Below are positions 45,197 to 53,089 of a stretch of DNA of 64,000 nt, one piece after another. The notes beneath the pieces were generated by a model that worked only from the letters and a program-made list of their open reading frames with translations, was not told the origin of the DNA and did no database searches. The translations under genes were made by a program, and so were the position numbers. The stretch is taken from contig NZ_PDZH01000005.1 in assembly GCF_002735695.1 (NCBI RefSeq), forward strand, positions 1 to 64,000, written 5' to 3'. Position 1 is the stretch's first letter; each line of letters starts with the position of its first letter. The stretch is from Chitinimonas sp. BJB300 (GTDB taxonomy: Bacteria; Pseudomonadota; Gammaproteobacteria; Burkholderiales; Chitinimonadaceae).

Positions 45197-45405
45197 GTAG
45201 ATGGACGAATGTCCAGGATGCGGCAGCAGGCTACGGGATGCTGGTTAGAAACGAGATTGGTGGAAGTGCCAAGATTGTTACGTGATTTTAGGAATTCATC
45301 TCTAATTGTAGAAAATATGAAACCCTATTTCAAAAATAAGGTAGAGATTTGATAGAATGAAAATACTCAATGTAGGACATTATCCTAAATCAGGAGTAAT
45401 AAATT

Positions 45406-46284
45406 ATGAAGATCGAATCGAAACTGGATATGAGCAGCAGCAATCCAGCATTGAATACAGTATCGAATAATGGATTGGATCTGTATTTTGAAACAATAAG
45501 TGCTTTTGATTCAGAAGTATTGTCGTTAAATGAAATTTCTAAAAAAGAAAGTGATAGTAAAGGCATTACTGCTTATTTAGTGGACATGATTATACGCATT
45601 GCCCAGACCCTCACGGGATCTTATGGATCAAAGATGTCGTCACATCAAATGAATATGGCATTAGACCGTATATTTTCGCAGGCTGATGACTGGAAGTGTT
45701 CCGAGAGCAGAAACGGAAATGGCTTGCCCGATTTTCGAAGTAAGTCACTAGAAAATACTCGATACGTCGTATCTTCATCATGTCATGACTTGCCTGAAAG
45801 TGGTTCTGTATTTCAAAGAGGGGGGTCTCTTTCAGTTCCTAAAGTACTTCTCGATATTTGCAACGCTTATCCAGTAGGGGATGTCCGAGCATTGCTACCT
45901 GTTGCGCAAGGAAACGATCTTGGATGCTTTGGGCCGCGGGGGCATTTTACTTTATTTGATGTTAAAATAGAAAATGGAAAGATTATCTCGGCGGAGTTAA
46001 TAGATTCTAAAGGTGGGCTTATCGACCATTTTTATAATGGCAAGGAAAAATTAAAAGACTTAATTCTTGGCAGTGATGGTCTTGGTTGTAATGGGTTGGA
46101 AGGGAAAGTTGCAAAAGAATTCAGCGTTGTAACAACTTATCTCGGTCATCAAGGGTTACTCAACGGTAATGATTGTGGACGTCATGTTGTCTATGCAGCA
46201 GACACTATTGTAGAAAAAGATAGTTTAAAAAATGCTTCATCAAATGAAGCGAGGCAGTTTTTCAAAGACAATGCGTTAGTTTGA
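45406..46284 (+). CDS. Putative CE-clan cysteine protease (Ulp1/deubiquitinase-like), acquired
   Basis: A 292-residue AT-rich gene unlike its neighbours in base use. The C-terminal half carries a CE-clan triad in order: His180 in GPRGHFTLFDVKIE, Asp200 in AELIDSKGG, Gln249 and Cys257 in HQGLLNGNDCGRHVVYA. The preceding RALLPVAQG fits the strand before the His in Ulp1-type enzymes. CE-clan proteins from bacteria often cleave ubiquitin or SUMO, or acetylate host proteins, as secreted effectors. The N-terminus has no clear signal peptide and could be a secretion or targeting region. Ribosome site CAGGAG is 9 bases upstream of the ATG. Confidence 0.68.
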   Translation: MKIESKLDMSSSNPALNTVSNNGLDLYFETISAFDSEVLSLNEISKKESDSKGITAYLVDMIIRIAQTLTGSYGSKMSSHQMNMALDRIFSQADDWKCSESRNGNGLPDFRSKSLENTRYVVSSSCHDLPESGSVFQRGGSLSVPKVLLDICNAYPVGDVRALLPVAQGNDLGCFGPRGHFTLFDVKIENGKIISAELIDSKGGLIDHFYNGKEKLKDLILGSDGLGCNGLEGKVAKEFSVVTTYLGHQGLLNGNDCGRHVVYAADTIVEKDSLKNASSNEARQFFKDNALV

Positions 46285-46327
46285 CAAACGCCCGTTCCGG
46301 GGCAATTGATGGTTTGGATCGGCAATA

Positions 46328-46486
46328 GGTCACGCTCAACTGCGTCTGCATCTTGCAGACTTTGTTGCTGCCCACAATTTTGCATTTATGCGTAAGGCGC
46401 TTAAAGGCATCGCTCCCTATGAAATATTATGGAACGGCGTGAACAGATTGCCCAAATTGGAAGAACCACCCTTGTGGCCAGCCTGA
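46328..46486 (+). pseudogene. IS481-type transposase C-terminal remnant fused to a srkA tail
   Basis: In frame +, the sequence reads QLRLHLADFVAAHNFAF and then MRKALKGIAPYEILW, which corresponds to the C-terminal HLADFxxAYNFxRRLKTLxGLTPYE region of IS481-family transposases. It then runs into LEEPPLWPA and a TGA, a diverged copy of the SrkA C-terminus. Everything upstream of 46328 in that frame is missing. It marks a past insertion at the 3' end of a srkA gene. The transposase similarity is from memory and short. Confidence 0.65.
46441..46478 (+). repeat. srkA 3'-end segment, right copy of flanking repeat
   Basis: Diverged copy of 45152-45188 (GAACAGATTGCCCAAATTGG onward) with one extra base. 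It reads LEEPPLW in the frame of the transposase remnant. Confidence 0.75.
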
Positions 46487-46543
46487 TCAGGCCCATATTA
46501 CAGGGTGGGTTTTCCGATTTTCCTAACCAACTGAGGAACTGTC

Positions 46544-47050
46544 ATGTCGCTTTCCATGTATCAAGCTTCTGTCCCAGTTTTTGTTCGTCTGCTCGGTAAT
46601 CTCTCCAGCGTGTTGGAGAAAGCCGCAGCCAGTGCTGAAGTACGCAAAATCGACCCTAGCGTGTTCATCAACGCTCGCTTGGCCCCCGACATGTTCCCCC
46701 TGGCTCGCCAAGTGCAAATTGCGGCGGATGCAGCTAAAACCTGTACCGCTATGTTGGCTGGCATTGACGTGCCCAGTTACCCCGATACGGAAACAACCTT
46801 TGCCGAATTGCAGGCGCGTATCACCAAGACCATTGATTTCATCCAGAGCGTACCCGCCGAGAAGATTAATGGCAGTGAAGCGCGCACCATCACGCTGAAG
46901 CGGCGTGACAAGGAAACCGTATTCCAGGGCCAGCCGTATTTGCTGACCTATGTCTTTCCGAATTTCTTTTTCCATATCACTACGACTTACGCCATCTTGC
47001 GGCATAACGGCGTAGATATTGGCAAGCGCGATTATCTTGGTCAGTTCTGA
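46544..47050 (+). CDS. DUF1993 family protein
   Basis: A 168-residue protein of the DUF1993 family. It shows the typical opening MYQASVPVFVRLLGNLSSVLEKA, the middle stretch NARLAPDMFPLARQVQIAADAAK and FPNFFFHITTTYAILRHNGVDIGKRDYLG at the end. The fold resembles the DinB four-helix bundle, with possible metal ligands His in FFHITT. No function has been assigned to the family. It is followed by a good terminator. Confidence 0.9.
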   Translation: MSLSMYQASVPVFVRLLGNLSSVLEKAAASAEVRKIDPSVFINARLAPDMFPLARQVQIAADAAKTCTAMLAGIDVPSYPDTETTFAELQARITKTIDFIQSVPAEKINGSEARTITLKRRDKETVFQGQPYLLTYVFPNFFFHITTTYAILRHNGVDIGKRDYLGQF

Positions 47051-47070
47051 TATTTTCAGCAGCTAGCCCC

Positions 47071-47100
47071 AAAAAGCCGACGCAGTAGCGTCGGCTTTTT
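47071..47100. terminator. Bidirectional terminator
   Basis: AAAAGCCGACG / CGTCGGCTTTTT with a 6-base loop, A-rich on one side and T-rich on the other, between the converging DUF1993 and methyltransferase genes. Confidence 0.9.
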
Positions 47101-47127
47101 CATGGTGTTGAGGCCTACTAGCAAGCA

Positions 47128-47949
47128 TTAGTAGACAAATCGTTGCTGCATGTCTTCCAGGTTCAGCTCCTGCAAGATTTGTTCTAATCGGCCCAGTGCA
47201 TTTTTGCGCGGTGCATTGGTGTAGCGGGCGATGATCAGCTCATTTTTCATCGAGTGCTCCCATCCCACCAGCTCCGTCACTGTAACCTGATAGCCACGGC
47301 TTTCTAGCTGCAGGCAGCGCAGTACATTGGTGAGTTGGCTACCGAATTCACGGGTGTGGAGGGGGTGCCGCCAAATTTCGGACAGCGGTGTTTTTCTAAA
47401 GGATTCATTTTTGTGTTTGCGCAGCACGGCTGCGACCTCGGCTTGGCAGCAGGGCACCAACACCATAAAGCGGGCTTGTTTTTCCAGGCCGAAGCGAATC
47501 GCATCGTCGGTGGCAGTATCGCAGGCGTGCAGCGCGGTGACCATGTCGATTTGCGCGGGCAGATCGCTATTGCTGGTTGATTCGGCGACCGACTGATTTA
47601 AAAAGGCCATGCGATCAAACCCCAACCGCAGGGCCAAGTCGCGTGACTTGCCCACGAGGTCTTCGCGCCACTCAATGCCAAAGACGCGGCCTGCTTGGTG
47701 CGCTTTCAGCACCAAGTCGTAGAGGATGAAGCCCAGGTAGGATTTGCCTGCGCCGTGGTCGGCCAAGCTGACATCACCTTTGTCGGCCAGCACTTCTTCC
47801 AACAATGGCTCAATGAACTGAACCAGATGGTAGACCTGCTTAAGCTTGCGTCGGCTATCTTGGTTGAGCTTGCCGTCACGCGTGAGGATGTGCAGTTCTT
47901 TCAGTAGCTCGATCGACTGACCGGGCCGGATTTCCGGGATATTGCTCAC
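47128..47949 (-). CDS. SAM-dependent methyltransferase (Methyltransf_32-like)
   Basis: A 273-residue class I methyltransferase. The SAM motif is VSLADHGAGKSYLGFILYDL (about 60-79), then FGIEWREDLVGKS, ALHACDTATDDAIRFGL and the family-specific VPCCQAEVAAVLR, and a C-terminal domain. The HACDTATD and VPCCQ motifs are shared with METTL25/GSTCD-type enzymes, some of which act on RNA or protein. The target here is unknown. Confidence 0.85.
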   Translation of the reverse strand: MSNIPEIRPGQSIELLKELHILTRDGKLNQDSRRKLKQVYHLVQFIEPLLEEVLADKGDVSLADHGAGKSYLGFILYDLVLKAHQAGRVFGIEWREDLVGKSRDLALRLGFDRMAFLNQSVAESTSNSDLPAQIDMVTALHACDTATDDAIRFGLEKQARFMVLVPCCQAEVAAVLRKHKNESFRKTPLSEIWRHPLHTREFGSQLTNVLRCLQLESRGYQVTVTELVGWEHSMKNELIIARYTNAPRKNALGRLEQILQELNLEDMQQRFVY

Positions 47950-48090
47950 GATAATGTCCTGATTTTTCAGGGCGCTATTTTAGCAAGCATGGCCTTGGAC
48001 TTTGAGGCTAATTCATCTTCGTAAAGAAAATTAGGCGCTACCGCAGGCAGCCTGGCGTTCCCTTGGCTACTTGCGATAGGCATGGGGGCG

Positions 48091-49206
48091 TCAGGCAGGG
48101 GTATTGGCGCGTGCCAATTCCAGCAACCGGGCAAAACGCGGTACTACCTCATGGTTGCCTAAGCCAAGCAGGCTATTGCCCACGGTTAGCTCGGTGGAAC
48201 TCCAGCCGGGCACGACGGCCGGTTGGACCATGTCGATGATCCAATGCCGGTCGCTAGCGGCAATCTGGTCGCGCGCCTGCATCACGGCTTCAGCTGGGGC
48301 ATCGAAATACAGATGACACATATTGGTTTGGGGTACGGCAGGGTTGATGCGCAACCCCTCGATGCCGGCAAGCCCTTCCGCCAGTGCAACTGTACGCCGG
48401 TAGCAAGCGGGCAACTGTTCCAGGCGCGTATCAAAATGCATGGCGGCTGAGGCAATCATGGGGCTTTGCTGGGACAGCGTGCCACCAAAGCGCCGCCGCC
48501 ACAGTCGTGCTTGCTCGATAAAGTCGGTTTCACCCACCAATACTGCACCGGCTATGCCGCCTATGCCCTTGTACATCGAGACATAAACCGAATCGAAACC
48601 GGCGCAAATCTCGGCATGACTGCGACCGTAGAAGGGTTGGCTCTCCCACAACCGCGCGCCGTCCATATGCAGTGGAATCTTGCGTGCGTGTGCTGCTGCC
48701 TTGAGCGTTTCCAATTCATCCCAGCTTGGCAGCTGGCCGCCAGCATAGCGAACGGGTAGTTCTGCGATGAGGCAAGCCAACGGTTGCGTACAGGTATCCA
48801 GATCGCTGGCCAGCAGCGGGCGCAGGCGGCTGCCAATGGGTACGCCATGCAGTTGCAGCAGGGCTTGATAGGCTTCTTCTTCCACCAATAGCAAATGAGA
48901 TAACGGGTGCATGCCGATACGCCGCACACCCGTCCGGTCGGACCACAACTGGACAGCAATCAGTTGCGCCATGATCCCACTGGGCAAAAACAAACCGGCT
49001 GGTTTGCCCAGCAAGGTGGCGATCTTGGTTTCAAAGTCGGCAATCAGCGCGCCACTGCCGTAGCTATCGCGCTTCAGGTCATGCTGGGCGCACCAGTCCG
49101 CCATGGCGCGGAATTCATCAGCGAGGCTGAGCGCAGTAAAACCATTGTAGTTGATGTGGCATTGCTGACGAATCAATGCAGGCTGAAGAAATGAAGGTGT
49201 TGGCAT
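48091..49206 (-). CDS. Threonine aldolase-like PLP enzyme
   Basis: A 371-residue fold-type I PLP enzyme of the beta-eliminating lyase/threonine aldolase group. The PLP lysine lies in SVYVSMYKGIGGIAGAVLVG (about 203-222). Other matches are FLPSGIMAQLIA, IPLHMDGARLWE (Asp that holds the pyridine N) and FGGTLSQQSPMIASA. It probably cleaves beta-hydroxy amino acids such as threonine to glycine and aldehyde. A relaxed substrate range is common in the family. Confidence 0.88.
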   Translation of the reverse strand: MPTPSFLQPALIRQQCHINYNGFTALSLADEFRAMADWCAQHDLKRDSYGSGALIADFETKIATLLGKPAGLFLPSGIMAQLIAVQLWSDRTGVRRIGMHPLSHLLLVEEEAYQALLQLHGVPIGSRLRPLLASDLDTCTQPLACLIAELPVRYAGGQLPSWDELETLKAAAHARKIPLHMDGARLWESQPFYGRSHAEICAGFDSVYVSMYKGIGGIAGAVLVGETDFIEQARLWRRRFGGTLSQQSPMIASAAMHFDTRLEQLPACYRRTVALAEGLAGIEGLRINPAVPQTNMCHLYFDAPAEAVMQARDQIAASDRHWIIDMVQPAVVPGWSSTELTVGNSLLGLGNHEVVPRFARLLELARANTPA

Positions 49207-49521
49207 TTTATACTTCGATGGTTGTAGGTTTATCGCTATGTTCAGAAGTGCTGAGTTTAGATTTTCTGTCCAGAATATAGTTGTGGTTATTTTGGCAATT
49301 TACGAAATTTTGCCGTCGCACTCACCTATAATCTTCAAAATTATAAGAGCTTAAGTCAGATGAATGATGCTGAATGTCTATTTGTGCGAATATATTGAGC
49401 TAAAATACAGTCTCTAATTTGTAGTCATGAGTGTGAAATAAGTAAAATTATACAGTGCAGACGGAGTAAGTTTGGCTTTGAATTAACAGTTATTACGCTA
49501 TGCATATAAATAAGGGTGGCT
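49207..49521. other. AT-rich intergenic region, no gene seen
   Basis: About 315 bases, clearly richer in A and T than the surroundings, with stops in every frame. It leads into the AT-rich gene at 49522 and probably came with it. No repeat end or integrase site could be found. Confidence 0.5.
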
Positions 49522-50100
49522 ATGGAAAACTATCAGTCTGTTTCGCCCCTACACATGCTTGCAAGAGATTATTATAATGATGCAGTCCAATTTTCTGTAC
49601 GCTTTGACTTACTATGGGAAGCTGCAAGTCTATCGAGCAAGACGGGACGCATAAAGTCTTTTGTTGACTTGCTAATGGGGTGCGAATGTATATTGAAATG
49701 CGATGTAATTCTTAGTCGTTTGAACGATACTCCTGCAGAGTTACTCAGGAAAATAAAAACGCATAACATTAAAACTTTGGCAAAACATATAAAGTCGCCG
49801 GGCAATAAAAACCACTATGAAGGCTTGACAGAAAGACTGGGTGATATGCACGTCGATTTGCGCTATGCATTTGATTCTAATCAGTTCTTCTTTTCTTTTT
49901 CTGAAAACCAAGGGTATAAAAATTACTTAAAAACGATAGGAAATAATTCGTGGGTCATGGCGATTAGAAAAGATTTAGATACGTTCATTGATGATTGTGG
50001 AGGTAAGCTTGGTGGGTTTGTAACTGACGATTTGAATCTGCTTTTTAAGAATGAAATCGACATGTATTGTCTTTATAAAAATAAAAAAATTTCCAAATGA
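49522..50100 (+). CDS. AT-rich orphan gene, possible HEPN-domain protein
   Basis: A 192-residue mainly helical protein I do not recognise. It has an Arg-x4-His motif, RLGDMH, at residues 105-110, the hallmark of HEPN ribonucleases. Earlier helices (SFVDLLMGCECILKC) look like the second helix of HEPN domains. AT-rich codon use and AT-rich flanks on both sides suggest recent transfer. No partner nucleotidyltransferase (MNT) gene is adjacent. Start is taken at ATG 49522, after AAGGGTGG. The assignment rests on the motif only. Confidence 0.55.
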   Translation: MENYQSVSPLHMLARDYYNDAVQFSVRFDLLWEAASLSSKTGRIKSFVDLLMGCECILKCDVILSRLNDTPAELLRKIKTHNIKTLAKHIKSPGNKNHYEGLTERLGDMHVDLRYAFDSNQFFFSFSENQGYKNYLKTIGNNSWVMAIRKDLDTFIDDCGGKLGGFVTDDLNLLFKNEIDMYCLYKNKKISK

Positions 50101-50216
50101 TATTTACCTTATCCGTTTTAATTAGATGTTAATTTTATTGGTAAAGTCAGGTTGTATATCCTCATTAGCGCCTCATTACAACGTCTATTTTTTGATTTGT
50201 TTATCAAGTGAGATCA

Positions 50217-50816
50217 TTAATCTAGCCTTTTTAACTGCCAAACCAGACATCGGTTGTTCGCAGGCATAGCATGGTCCTCCAGCAGGACCAAGCCTGCCGC
50301 TGCCGCCAGTTCAAACACAGCTTCAAAATCACGAATACCCATGCCAGGGTCCCGCGCCATGAGCGAGGCATCGAATGCGGCGTTGCTGGTGCTGGTGTAT
50401 TTGCCCTGGTAATTGAAGGGGCCATAAATCACCACGGTGGCATTGGGCATTAAGAGCGTGGGCAACGCCGCGAACAACTTTTCGACTTCCGGCCAATGCA
50501 TGATGTGCAGGGTATTGGCGCTGAATACGCCATCAAATTGGATTTCAGGCCAAGCGTCGTTGACATCAAAGGTTAGCGGTTGTGGTGTGTTGGGCAGTTT
50601 TGCCTCGGCCAGCCAAAGCCGGATACCGGGCAGGTTGTCGGCCCGGTCTGCCGTTTGCCAAGTCAGATATGGCATGGCTGCGGCAAAGTGTATGGCGTGT
50701 TGGCCTGTGCCACTGCCTATTTCCAGGATGCGATGGCAGGCAGCAAACCGTTTGCGCAGTATGGCCAGGATGGGTTCACGGTTGCGCTCGCAAGCGGGAG
50801 AGTGGGGCTTATCCAT
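50217..50816 (-). CDS. DUF938 SAM-dependent methyltransferase-like protein
   Basis: A 199-residue class I methyltransferase-like protein. Typical DUF938 features: SPACERNREPILAIL at the start, ILEIGSGTGQHAIHFA as SAM loop, FSANTLHIMHWPEVEKLF and VIYGPFNYQGKYTSTSNAAFD. The family is widespread but its substrate is unknown. ATG 50816 is the family-like start; a TTG start at 50840 is possible. It lies 28 bp after an oxidoreductase gene on the same strand. Confidence 0.88.
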   Translation of the reverse strand: MDKPHSPACERNREPILAILRKRFAACHRILEIGSGTGQHAIHFAAAMPYLTWQTADRADNLPGIRLWLAEAKLPNTPQPLTFDVNDAWPEIQFDGVFSANTLHIMHWPEVEKLFAALPTLLMPNATVVIYGPFNYQGKYTSTSNAAFDASLMARDPGMGIRDFEAVFELAAAAGLVLLEDHAMPANNRCLVWQLKRLD

Positions 50817-50844
50817 AAGGTGCTCGTCTACTGGAACCAAGTAT

Positions 50845-51873
50845 TCAGCCTAGCCGAATACGCACGCCTTGGGTGCTGCTGGCGATACCCGCTTCAATGA
50901 CTCGCATGACGGCCAATGCTTCGCTTGGTGGAACCGGGTTTTTACCGTGGCCCAGCAGGGCGTCGCGGATGGCAGTGTAGTAGGCAGTGTATTGGCCATC
51001 AGGCAGGTTGAGGTTACGTTGGCCGGTTTCCGTAAACAGCGTGGCTTGGCGCGGGTCGACCGCCCAGCCTGTCTCGCCAGGCCTTATACCCGCCTTGAGC
51101 TGGTCTTCCTGCACATCCAGTCCCTTTATCAATAGGCTGCCTGCTGTGCCTGCAGCCAGGAAGCGTGGTGAGCCGCCTGCCATGAGACAGCTTGCCCCAA
51201 GGACAACGCGCTTGTCAGGATAGTGCAGCACAGCGAATGCATCGTCCGCAGCCTCAGCACCATCACGGCGGGCGTGGATATCGGCGGTGATGGCTTCGGG
51301 GTGGCCGAATAGTTGCAGCGCTTGGTCAATCAGGTGTGGGCCGAGGTCAAACCAATTGCCTGAGCCCGGTACGGCAGACTCGCGCCAGCGTTTACGCACC
51401 AAGGGGCGAAAGCGGTCATAGCGCGACTCAAACTGCGTGATGTGCCCCAGTGCGCCATCGACCAGCAATTGTTTAAGCAGCAGGAAGTCGCTATCCCAAC
51501 GTCGATTGTGAAAGGCGGACAATAATCGATCGGTTTGACTTGCTGCCGCTTGTAAAGCTTCTGCTTCGGCCACATTTAAGGTAAAGGGTTTATCGACAAC
51601 CAGATGCTTGCCGGCGCGCAGGGCGGCCCGGGCGAGGGGATAATGGCTGGCATTGGGCGTAGCCAGTACGACCAGGTCGATGTCTGCGCGTGCGAACAGG
51701 ATTTCCGGTGTTTCACACAGCTGGGCCGCTGGATAGTCGGTAGCGACAAGATCAACCTGGCTGCTGGCAACGGCTGTTAATGCCAGGCCAGGTGTTGCCG
51801 TGATGAGTGGAGCATGGAATGTGCGGCCGGAATAACCGTAGCCGACAAGTCCTACCTTGAGTAAGCGAGACAA
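50845..51873 (-). CDS. Gfo/Idh/MocA family oxidoreductase
   Basis: A 342-residue NAD(P)-dependent dehydrogenase. The Rossmann motif is VGLVGYGYSGRTFHAPLI (7-24). The catalytic signature LVVDKPFTLNVAEAEAL with Lys-Pro follows at about 91-107, and then the C-terminal alpha/beta dimerisation domain with SRYDRFRPLV and DLGPHLIDQALQLFG. Of the YvaA/Gfo group that acts on sugars, inositols or their derivatives; the exact substrate is not clear. Confidence 0.92.
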   Translation of the reverse strand: MSRLLKVGLVGYGYSGRTFHAPLITATPGLALTAVASSQVDLVATDYPAAQLCETPEILFARADIDLVVLATPNASHYPLARAALRAGKHLVVDKPFTLNVAEAEALQAAASQTDRLLSAFHNRRWDSDFLLLKQLLVDGALGHITQFESRYDRFRPLVRKRWRESAVPGSGNWFDLGPHLIDQALQLFGHPEAITADIHARRDGAEAADDAFAVLHYPDKRVVLGASCLMAGGSPRFLAAGTAGSLLIKGLDVQEDQLKAGIRPGETGWAVDPRQATLFTETGQRNLNLPDGQYTAYYTAIRDALLGHGKNPVPPSEALAVMRVIEAGIASSTQGVRIRLG

Positions 51874-52044
51874 TATATTTCTCCTGAGACGTGCGCACTG
51901 TGTTTTGTATCGCAGACGGGCTGGCTTGTCGCCTACGAAATAAGTATCAAGCCTGGAGAAACTCCTAGGTGAGTTTGTGGTCTTACCAAGTCGCGCGTCG
52001 TTAGAATGCGGTCAGTAGTTAATTAAATTAAGGGATATCCAGGT

Positions 52045-52923
52045 ATGAAACAGCTTCTATTTACCTTGTTTGCAGTCTTTCTGAGCGTGAGCTTCATGGC
52101 CGTGGATGCCGAAGCCAAGCGTTTTGGCGGTGGTAAATCTTCCGGTATGCAGCGCAGCGCACCCCAGCGTGACGCTACGCCGCAGCGGCCAAACCAAGCC
52201 CAACCGGCTGCGGCCCCTGCCACGCCGAAGCGCAACTGGATGGGCCCGCTCGCGGGCCTGGCTGCAGGTTTGGGGCTGGCGGCCTTGTTTTCGCACCTCG
52301 GTATGGGCGCAGGCTTTTCCAATTTCATCATGATGGCCTTGCTGGCGGTGGCGGCTTTCGCAGTTATCGGTTTCATCATGCGTCGCATGCGGTCTACGCC
52401 TGCTGCACCTAAGGCGCAGCTTGCAGGTGGTGTTAACGAGCCCGTCCAGTTCCATTCGCAGCAGCAACAGCCGTATGGTTCGGTGAACGATACGCCGAAT
52501 TCGAGCTTCAGCGCAGCGCCGGTGAATACCACACCCGCTCCGGCTCAGTTCCCGGCTGGGTTTGATGCGGATGCTTTTGTCCGGGTCGCCAAACTGAACT
52601 TCATGCGTTTGCAGGCTGCTTACGATAAAGCTGACATTGACGATATCCGTGAGTTCACTTCGCCCGAGATGTTTGCCGAAATCAAGTTGCAACTTGGTGA
52701 ACGCAAAGGCGCCGCCAACGATACCGATGTGGTGCAAGTTGATGCGGAAGTGGTTGATTACGCGCAGGAAGGCCGTCGCGATATCGCCAGTGTGCGTTTC
52801 CAAGGTTTGATTCGCGAGTCCAAGGATGCCAGCGCTGAACGCTTTGACGAGACTTGGCACTTGAGCCGTAACAATGATGGCAAGGCAGGTTGGGTTGTGG
52901 CAGGGATTCAACAAAACGGTTAA
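52045..52923 (+). CDS. Tim44-like domain membrane protein
   Basis: A 292-residue protein with a signal or anchor sequence (1-24), a Pro/Gln-rich segment, two hydrophobic helices (about 69-87 and 92-111, the first Gly-rich LAGLAAGLGLAALFS), a second linker and a C-terminal Tim44-like domain (about 180-290: FVRVAKLNFMRLQAAYDKADIDDIREFTSPEMFAEIKLQL). Bacterial members are thought to sit in the cytoplasmic membrane; their role is unsettled. A strong hairpin follows the gene. Confidence 0.9.
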   Translation: MKQLLFTLFAVFLSVSFMAVDAEAKRFGGGKSSGMQRSAPQRDATPQRPNQAQPAAAPATPKRNWMGPLAGLAAGLGLAALFSHLGMGAGFSNFIMMALLAVAAFAVIGFIMRRMRSTPAAPKAQLAGGVNEPVQFHSQQQQPYGSVNDTPNSSFSAAPVNTTPAPAQFPAGFDADAFVRVAKLNFMRLQAAYDKADIDDIREFTSPEMFAEIKLQLGERKGAANDTDVVQVDAEVVDYAQEGRRDIASVRFQGLIRESKDASAERFDETWHLSRNNDGKAGWVVAGIQQNG

Positions 52924-52944
52924 ACGTTTGACAGTTTGCTGTGT

Positions 52945-52980
52945 ACAAACAAAAGGGCGCTTTGGCGTCCTTTTGTTTGT
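52945..52980 (+). terminator. Rho-independent terminator
   Basis: A 12-bp perfect stem ACAAACAAAAGG / CCTTTTGTTTGT, 22 bp after the Tim44-like gene. Confidence 0.85.
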
Positions 52981-53089
52981 CTGACGTATGGGTGGCGGTA
53001 CCAGTCAACTGTCCTAGGGGATTTACCTCGGTTGTGATTGTCCCCTGGGGCCCGCAGAATCTGGCCTACCTTTGAATAAGGAGCTGCCC

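Noticed and set aside
52057-52914. 285-codon frame antisense to the Tim44-like gene
   Set aside because: The plus-strand protein has clear domains and a terminator; the antisense product is rich in Arg and His without domain likeness, typical of a shadow frame.
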